Shown here piece by piece: positions 8,209 through 12,455 of a stretch of DNA of 12,455 nt. Source of the stretch: Bacteroidales bacterium (lineage in GTDB: Bacteria > Bacteroidota > Bacteroidia > Bacteroidales > UBA932); contig JAILDI010000139.1 in assembly GCA_024689525.1 (NCBI GenBank), positions 1 through 12,455 of the forward strand, in the 5' to 3' direction. The translations under genes were made by a program, and so were the position numbers. The stretch's first letter is position 1. Every line of letters begins with the position of its first letter. The notes below the pieces were generated by a model. The model searched no databases. It had not been told where the DNA came from and was given only the letters and a program-made list of their open reading frames with translations.

Positions 8209-9693
8209 TCAGTATTCGTAAATCAAATGTATTTTTGAGAAGTAGGCGGTATTGTTCAGTGACACCAGGTAATAAGACTGCCCGGCAACTGGATTAGACA
8301 GGACAAGTGTACACCATTCACTGTTGGCGGCCACCCATAGCGATTTCAGGTTGGAGCCGTCCGCAGTCTCACGCAGGCCATACCCCTTTACGCCGGTTGA
8401 TCCCATATTTGAAGTATATACTTCGGCAGTCTTGAGTTTCATTCCCTCAACACCTGGAAGCTTTACCCAGTCATTCTTGGATGTCATGAATCCACAGGTC
8501 TTGCCTTCTGTTCCGGTCACGAACTTGTATCCGGCAGCAGAATAGAAGCTGAACTTGTAAGTGCTCCCATTACAGGACAGTGTGTATTCCGTTTCCTGAC
8601 CGGCAACCTGAGTGTCATAAGGGATATCCGTGGTGAACGGCTGGTTGCCGTTAATGAAATCTAGATACAGTTCCGTACCTATCTGGCGTACCTGCAGTTT
8701 GGCCGTTACACCGTTGCTGAGAGATAGGACCACCGTTGCGCTGCGAACTGCACCGGGGCCATAGAACTCGGTGAAATTCACATCAAGGCTAGTGACCGTG
8801 GGGTCTCCGGAGGTGGCGGAAAGGGAAATTCCATCAACTTCGTTCTCCAGGCTTGCCGTCCAGGAGCTGGTGGCTACAAAGTTCAACGTCACGCTGCCGG
8901 GAGTCGTACCCACATAGTCGGTGGCCTCGCTAACCCACTGCACCGTAGCTTCCTTCCTGTTCTGGACGACCGGGATTTCGAGACGGCCCTTGTTGTCAGC
9001 GGCCGTTAAGACCAGTGTAGTGCTGCGGCCATCCGTAATGCTCTCATTGGGCTGGAACGTGAGCACGATATCCACATCTTCATTCTCTTCACGATCCTCA
9101 TGCTCATGTGTTGCAGGAGAAACGCTCACCCAGTCCACTGACGGCTCGAAGGCGGCCGTCCACGAGATATTGGTTGTAATCTTAAGGTTCTTGACAACAG
9201 AAGTTCCTCCCGGCATTTCTGCCAGCGCCGTCACACTTTCATCACTGCTCTTGAGCACCAGTGGAATAGGAATCGCTTTTTGCTGAATCACGGGGAGTTC
9301 CAAAGAAAGGCCATCTTCGCCCTGAAGTTTGAGGGTGGTCCGGCGATCCGCTTCTTCGTTCTCGTATTTGTCGAAAGAGAAAACAAGGAGCGTCTTTTTG
9401 TTGGAATGGTCCTCGTTCTGACCCGCCATACAGGATACCCGAACCCATTCTGCCGCCGGTTCCAGGGATGCAGTCCAGGCACGGTTGGAACTGATGAGCA
9501 CAGCCTTATCGGTAGGGGCCGCTTTCATTTCCTGTGCAGGAACTGTAACACTGGTGTTGTCTGCCCGCAGATAGGGCGCCTCTTGATTCTGAGATGAATT
9601 CTCCCCGGGCTCCCAGGACTCTTCCCCACAGGAAACTGCTGTTAAAATAAGCATTACGCCCAAAACGGATAAGAAAAACTTTTGAGTCGGCAT
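8209..9693 (-). CDS. BACON-repeat surface lipoprotein, first gene of the SusCD operon
   Basis: I place the start at ATG 9691-9693 (494 aa). A GTG 30 nt further upstream is in frame, but it falls inside the promoter/operator and would put ten polar residues before the signal peptide. Residues 1-22 are a lipoprotein signal with lipobox TAVSC (Cys22). Three BACON-like beta-sandwich repeats follow at about 40-140, 145-247 and 250-340, each with the S.W.A..E motif and each ending in a V.Q or RQ strand (NRAWTASLEPAAEW, NISWTAAFEPSVDW, SSWTASLENEVDG). Residues about 341-494 form a C-terminal domain that I cannot name; it is probably beta-rich and carries the most conserved sequence shared with the paralogue at 10835. 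BACON repeats are typical of Bacteroidetes glycan-handling proteins and often act as spacers. The inferred role is a surface glycan-binding lipoprotein. Its stop codon is 1 nt from the next start. Confidence 0.88.
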   Translation of the reverse strand: MPTQKFFLSVLGVMLILTAVSCGEESWEPGENSSQNQEAPYLRADNTSVTVPAQEMKAAPTDKAVLISSNRAWTASLEPAAEWVRVSCMAGQNEDHSNKKTLLVFSFDKYENEEADRRTTLKLQGEDGLSLELPVIQQKAIPIPLVLKSSDESVTALAEMPGGTSVVKNLKITTNISWTAAFEPSVDWVSVSPATHEHEDREENEDVDIVLTFQPNESITDGRSTTLVLTAADNKGRLEIPVVQNRKEATVQWVSEATDYVGTTPGSVTLNFVATSSWTASLENEVDGISLSATSGDPTVTSLDVNFTEFYGPGAVRSATVVLSLSNGVTAKLQVRQIGTELYLDFINGNQPFTTDIPYDTQVAGQETEYTLSCNGSTYKFSFYSAAGYKFVTGTEGKTCGFMTSKNDWVKLPGVEGMKLKTAEVYTSNMGSTGVKGYGLRETADGSNLKSLWVAANSEWCTLVLSNPVAGQSYYLVSLNNTAYFSKIHLIYEY

Positions 9694-9706
9694 AGTGTTG
9701 TTAATT

Positions 9707-9728
9707 TTTGCGTTAACGGACACGCAAA
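9707..9728. promoter_or_regulatory. Candidate LacI-type operator at the SusCD operon promoter
   Basis: An inverted repeat with perfect 7-bp arms, TTTGCGT (9707-9713) and ACGCAAA (9722-9728), separated by 8 nt. The centre includes the perfect palindrome CGTTAACG. It overlaps the -7 box of the operon promoter and the likely transcription start, so a bound protein should block initiation. A near-identical copy (one mismatch over 25 bp) lies at 12275-12296 in the same position before the paralogous gene, while the sequence between it and each start codon has diverged. The adjacent LacI-family gene is the obvious candidate binder; this is inference. Confidence 0.6.
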
Positions 9729-9756
9729 TATAAACAACTATTTTCCAAATAGCAAA
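9725..9756 (-). promoter_or_regulatory. Bacteroidetes-type promoter of the BACON-SusC-SusC-SusD operon
   Basis: On the minus strand there is TTTG (9753-9756), a 20-bp spacer, then TATATTTG (9725-9732), an exact match to the Bacteroides primary-sigma consensus TTTG / TAnnTTTG. The predicted transcription start is a few bases downstream, around 9716-9721, giving a leader of about 25 nt before ATG 9693. No second promoter is obvious in the short gaps of the operon. Confidence 0.75.
9738..9752. repeat. Short AT-rich dyad between the divergent promoters
   Basis: Perfect 6-bp inverted arms CTATTT (9738-9743) and AAATAG (9747-9752) around TCC. It fills most of the spacer of the operon promoter and covers the place where the -33 element of the regulator gene should be. 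It could be a second regulatory site acting on both promoters; being short and AT-rich, it could also be chance. Confidence 0.3.
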
Positions 9757-9764
9757 TATTTTCT

Positions 9765-9772
9765 TACCTTTG
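9765..9772 (+). promoter_or_regulatory. -7 element of the LacI-family regulator promoter
   Basis: TACCTTTG matches TAnnTTTG and ends only 4 nt before the ATG at 9777-9779. The -33 position, 20 nt upstream, reads TTTT (9741-9744), a weak match. The transcript should therefore begin at or very near the start codon. The element lies a few bases from the -33 element of the divergent operon promoter (9753-9756). Confidence 0.6.
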
Positions 9773-9776
9773 CGAC

Positions 9777-10832
9777 ATGGAGGAACTGAAACCGGCCGTC
9801 ACCATTCGGCAAGTAGCAGAAGAAGCAGGTGTTTCCATCGGCACGGTGGACAGGATTCTGCATCACCGGGGACGTGTCTCCAGCGAGACATCGGCCAGGG
9901 TGATGGCAATCATCGAAAAACTGGGATACAAACCAAACATCCATGCTTCCCTGCTATCCATCAGGAAGATAGTGAAAATAGCGGTTATCATCCCATACTT
10001 CCAATCCGGAGAATTCTGGTCCTTTATTTACGATGGAATACGCCAGGCGGAAGCAGAACTGACTTCCTACAATCCTGAGATAAGCATTCTGTACTACAAT
10101 CAGTTCGACGGCGAATCATTCAGCAAGGCATGTTCCCAGTGTCTGTTCATCAAGCCGGACGGAGTCATCCTCTCCCCTATCCACAGGGACTTGTCGGCCA
10201 AATTTGTGGAAACGATCAAGGTCCCTGTAGTCTTTCTGGACACCTGTGTAGAAGACTGCAATTATTTTGCTTACTATGGGATTGATCTTGGCGAGAGCGC
10301 ACGGGTCCTTGCAGATTTACTATTCACCCAGAACAATAAACTTGGACCTGTCGTAAATTTCAATATCCAGTCGGAAAGCGGATTCTACTCTGAAGCTTTC
10401 CTGCGGCGGGACAAGGGGCTTGAAGGATTCATGAAAGAAAGGCACATCAGATGCAAGATTCACAATTGCATGATCTCCTCAACAGATTTCCTGAAGAATG
10501 TCTCCATTTTCGACCGTTTCTTTGAGCAGCATCCGGATGTTCATCACGCCATTACGATGACTTCCAGGGCACATTTATTGTCCGACTGGATGGAGATACG
10601 CGGAGTCAAGGACCTCACCATCTACGGCTACGATACCACCCACGCCAACATCCGTGCCTTGAAAAAGGGAACTATCCGTTTCCTCATTGCCCAACGCACG
10701 GACGTTCAGGCCCATACAGCCACGTGTGATCTTGTAAAGTATCTCACTCTGGGGACACGGCCGCCCAAACGGGATAACCTTTTCCCCATCGACATCCTCA
10801 CCCGCTACAACGTGGATTACTATATCCAATAG
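9777..10832 (+). CDS. LacI-family transcriptional regulator
   Basis: This 351-aa protein has a LacI-type helix-turn-helix at residues 8-28 (VTIRQVAEEAGVSIGTVDRI), followed by LHHRGRVSSETSARV and EKLGYKPN, leading into the hinge at about 50-62. Residues about 66-350 form a periplasmic-binding-protein-like sensor domain, with KIAVIIPYF at its start, KPDGVILSP near 126-134, YYGIDLGES near 167-174 and YGYD before the last segment. The GTVDR...H.RG.VS variant of the recognition helix is one I associate with LacI proteins that sense sugars. It is divergent from the SusCD operon and convergent with the second BACON lipoprotein; both of those genes carry the same inverted repeat at their promoters, so it is the likely local repressor. 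The inducer is unknown. The start is chosen because the helix-turn-helix begins at once and the -7 box sits 4 nt upstream. Confidence 0.93.
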   Translation: MEELKPAVTIRQVAEEAGVSIGTVDRILHHRGRVSSETSARVMAIIEKLGYKPNIHASLLSIRKIVKIAVIIPYFQSGEFWSFIYDGIRQAEAELTSYNPEISILYYNQFDGESFSKACSQCLFIKPDGVILSPIHRDLSAKFVETIKVPVVFLDTCVEDCNYFAYYGIDLGESARVLADLLFTQNNKLGPVVNFNIQSESGFYSEAFLRRDKGLEGFMKERHIRCKIHNCMISSTDFLKNVSIFDRFFEQHPDVHHAITMTSRAHLLSDWMEIRGVKDLTIYGYDTTHANIRALKKGTIRFLIAQRTDVQAHTATCDLVKYLTLGTRPPKRDNLFPIDILTRYNVDYYIQ

Positions 10833-10834
10833 CT

Positions 10835-12262
10835 TTACTGTTCGTAAACCAGACGAATCTTCGAGATGTAGCCGGTATTGTTCTGTGATACCAGATAATA
10901 ACGCTGGCCGACGACCGGATTAGGAACGACAAGGGTACACCATTCATCGTGGGCTGCGACCCAGACCGCTTTCAGGTTGGTGCCGGACGGCGTCTCACGC
11001 AGGGCATACCCCTTTTGGGCCGATGATCCCATATTGGAGGTATACACTTCGGCAGACTTGAGTTTCATTCCCTCCGCGGCCGGGAGTAAAATCCAGTCAT
11101 TCTTATACGTCATCATTCCACACGTTTTGCCTTCGGCTCCGGTCACGAACGTGTATCCGGATGCAGAATAGAATGTGAACTCGTAATACTTTCCGTTGCA
11201 GGACAGTATGTATTCCGTTTCCTCATTCGCGACCAGAGTGTCATATGGAATATCGGTAGTGAAAGGCTGGTTGCCATCTATGAAATCGACATACAGTTCA
11301 TTGCCAAACTGGTGAACGGGCAGACTGGCCGTCACACCGTTGCTGAGGGACAGGACAACCGTGGCGTCACGGACGGAGCCAGGGCCGTAGAAATCACCGA
11401 ACAACACCTGCAGCGTCTTTGTATCCTTGCTTCCCGACGTAGCAGAAAGAGAGATACCGTCGGGCGCATTCTCAAGAGCCGCCTGCCATGAACTGTTGGT
11501 CTTGAATTCCAATTCAATACTGCCGGATTGTGAACCCTGATATGTCTGTTCTTCGCTAATCCATCTGATATAGGGAGAGGCCTTCCCCTGCTTGAAGTAC
11601 ACCTTTACAGGAGATGCCAGTCCGGACTCTTCGCCACTTAAGACAAGTACGGCCTCAGGAGTAGCTTCAGCATCTTCGTTTTCGGCGAAACTCACTGTCA
11701 CTTCGCCATCATATTTTCCTTCGTTCTTATCAATCGACACCTGGGCCGTTGCACCTTCTTCAATGCTGGCCTTCCAGCTGATATTGGACGTGAACTTTAC
11801 CTTATAAGAGTCCTCCATACACGAAATATCATCAACATTGGCAGGCGTGGACAGGCTTATGTAAGGAATTTGTTTTCCCTGCTTTACGGGGATGGTGATT
11901 CTGCGCTCTGCAGTGGAAATGACAAGATTTGTCTCCCTCCCGCCTGCAGGGTCTTCATTATTGTTAATTGTAATCTCAATTTCAGTGCGTTCTTCCGTCT
12001 GAGCGATATTTTCCAACTCGTTCACAGAAAGTGAGATCCAGGGTGCCTCGGGCTCAAAGAATGCACTCCAGCTACGGTTGCAGTTCACCACAATCGTCTG
12101 CTGCTGAGCCGGCACACCCGGGACATCGGCCGGTATTTCTATCTTTTCCTGATCTGCTTTCAGAATCAACGCATCTTCCTTCCCCGGATTTACGTCGGGA
12201 AGACAGGATGATATCGAAATCGTCAGTACCAGAACAATAAAACGGCAGACAAACTGTTTCAT
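10835..12262 (-). CDS. Second BACON-repeat surface lipoprotein, paralogue of the operon's first gene
   Basis: This 475-aa protein has a lipoprotein signal with lipobox SISSC (Cys20). Three BACON-like repeats follow at about 31-128, 133-226 and 231-320, each with an S.W motif (NRSWSAFFEPEAPW, NISWKASIEEG, NSSWQAALENAPDG), then a C-terminal domain at 321-475. Over the last 150 residues I count about 110 identities with the lipoprotein at 8209-9693; the third repeat is moderately similar and the first two are much more diverged. It has its own promoter and its own copy of the candidate operator, so it is probably expressed together with the operon across the regulator gene. Expected location is the outer-membrane surface and the inferred role is ligand binding; the differing N-terminal repeats may give a different reach or specificity. 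Its stop is 2 nt from the stop of the convergent regulator gene. Confidence 0.88.
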   Translation of the reverse strand: MKQFVCRFIVLVLTISISSCLPDVNPGKEDALILKADQEKIEIPADVPGVPAQQQTIVVNCNRSWSAFFEPEAPWISLSVNELENIAQTEERTEIEITINNNEDPAGGRETNLVISTAERRITIPVKQGKQIPYISLSTPANVDDISCMEDSYKVKFTSNISWKASIEEGATAQVSIDKNEGKYDGEVTVSFAENEDAEATPEAVLVLSGEESGLASPVKVYFKQGKASPYIRWISEEQTYQGSQSGSIELEFKTNSSWQAALENAPDGISLSATSGSKDTKTLQVLFGDFYGPGSVRDATVVLSLSNGVTASLPVHQFGNELYVDFIDGNQPFTTDIPYDTLVANEETEYILSCNGKYYEFTFYSASGYTFVTGAEGKTCGMMTYKNDWILLPAAEGMKLKSAEVYTSNMGSSAQKGYALRETPSGTNLKAVWVAAHDEWCTLVVPNPVVGQRYYLVSQNNTGYISKIRLVYEQ

Positions 12263-12274
12263 GGCGTATAGTTT

Positions 12275-12296
12275 TTTGCGTTAACGAACACGCAAA
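12275..12296. promoter_or_regulatory. Candidate LacI-type operator at the second BACON lipoprotein promoter
   Basis: Inverted repeat with arms TTTGCGT (12275-12281) and ACGCAAA (12290-12296) and the spacer TAACGAAC. It is the twin of the site at 9707-9728, differing at one base (A for G) over 25 bp. It ends 12 nt before the start codon, compared with 13 nt at the other copy, and overlaps the -7 box in the same way. Confidence 0.6.
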
Positions 12297-12324
12297 TCTA
12301 AATATTTATTTTTCATTTCGCAAA
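12293..12324 (-). promoter_or_regulatory. Promoter of the second BACON lipoprotein
   Basis: On the minus strand there is TTTG (12321-12324), a 20-bp spacer and TAGATTTG (12293-12300): consensus Bacteroidetes elements with exactly the spacing seen at the operon promoter. The predicted start is near 12285-12289, inside the inverted repeat, leaving a leader of about 25 nt. Confidence 0.75.
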
Positions 12325-12332
12325 TTAAATGA

Positions 12333-12340
12333 TAACTTTG
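12333..12340 (+). promoter_or_regulatory. -7 element of the right-edge lipoprotein promoter
   Basis: TAACTTTG matches TAnnTTTG and lies 18 nt before the ATG at 12359-12361. No clear TTTG is present at the -33 position (the sequence there is a T-rich run at 12308-12313). It is back to back with the promoter of the second BACON lipoprotein inside a 96-bp intergenic region. Confidence 0.45.
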
Positions 12341-12358
12341 CGTCAAATCGAGAGTTTT

Positions 12359-12455
12359 ATGACACTTAACAGACACCTGCTATTATGCGTTTCCCTTAAC
12401 GCCTTGTTATGCTTATTTCTTTCCTGCGGGAATCCCGGTCTAAACAAAACGAAGC
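12359..12455 (+). CDS. Lipoprotein, N-terminal 32 residues only (runs off the right edge)
   Basis: An open frame starts at ATG 12359-12361 and is cut by the window end after 32 codons. It encodes MTLNRHLLLCVSLNALLCLF followed by LSCGNPG. This is a lipoprotein signal peptide with lipobox LFLSC and lipidated Cys23, preceded by a hydrophobic core, so the product should be exported and lipid-anchored. A TAnnTTTG element 18 nt upstream supports the start. It is divergent from the second BACON lipoprotein. Too little remains to name a family; a surface glycan-binding protein or lipid-anchored glycosidase would fit the neighbourhood, but nothing in the sequence shows it. Confidence 0.6.
   Translation, partial: MTLNRHLLLCVSLNALLCLFLSCGNPGLNKTK

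Noticed and set aside
9694..9723. Upstream GTG start giving the first BACON lipoprotein ten extra residues
   Set aside because: The GTG lies in the inverted repeat next to the -7 box, at or before the likely transcription start, and would put a polar stretch before a good lipoprotein signal peptide. ATG 9693 fits better.
9707..9728. The inverted repeat as a transcription terminator or riboswitch
   Set aside because: It overlaps the -7 box, so it is not fully transcribed from that promoter; the arms are only 7 bp and no conserved riboswitch core follows in the ~25-nt leader.
1..12455. Mobile element, CRISPR array, tRNA or rRNA
   Set aside because: No transposase or integrase motifs, no regularly spaced direct repeats and no recognisable tRNA or rRNA sequence were seen on either strand.

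Overview
The window looks like chromosomal DNA of a Bacteroidales bacterium, probably from a gut or similarly glycan-rich habitat; genus cannot be set from this alone. The evidence is a SusC/SusD pair, SPII lipoproteins with BACON-like repeats, a LacI-family regulator, and promoters of the Bacteroidetes type (TTTG, 20-bp spacer, TAnnTTTG). By eye the GC content is near 50%. No rRNA, tRNA, insertion sequence, phage gene or CRISPR array is visible, and no gene-free stretch reaches 300 bases.

Layout from right to left. At the far right edge (12359-12455, +) is the first part of a lipoprotein gene. Back to back with it, on the minus strand, is a 475-aa lipoprotein with three BACON-like repeats (10835-12262). 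A LacI-family regulator (9777-10832, +) converges on that gene. The regulator is divergent from a minus-strand operon running from 9693 off the left edge: a 494-aa BACON lipoprotein, a short SusC-like protein of 801 aa, a full-length SusC of 1052 aa, a SusD lipoprotein of 636 aa, an uncatalogued-looking 45-aa small protein (559-696), and a fimbrillin-like lipoprotein cut by the left edge (1-542). Gaps between operon genes are 1, 12, 4, 19 and 16 nt, so they are probably co-transcribed.

Reading of the system. This is the surface uptake part of a polysaccharide-utilisation-type locus: lipoproteins that may capture a ligand outside the cell, a SusD lid and a TonB-dependent SusC channel. No glycoside hydrolase is in view, so the substrate cannot be named. 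The two BACON lipoproteins are paralogues, about 73% identical by hand count over their last 150 residues and much less alike at the N-terminus. Both promoters carry the same 22-bp inverted repeat (arms TTTGCGT and ACGCAAA) overlapping the -7 box and the likely transcription start. That makes it a good candidate operator, most economically for the LacI-family protein encoded between them.

The main oddities are the shared operator, the short SusC that lacks the N-terminal extension domain and TonB box and sits in tandem with a normal SusC/SusD pair, the conserved C-terminal domain of the two lipoproteins, the 45-aa small ORF, and the nearly leaderless start of the regulator.
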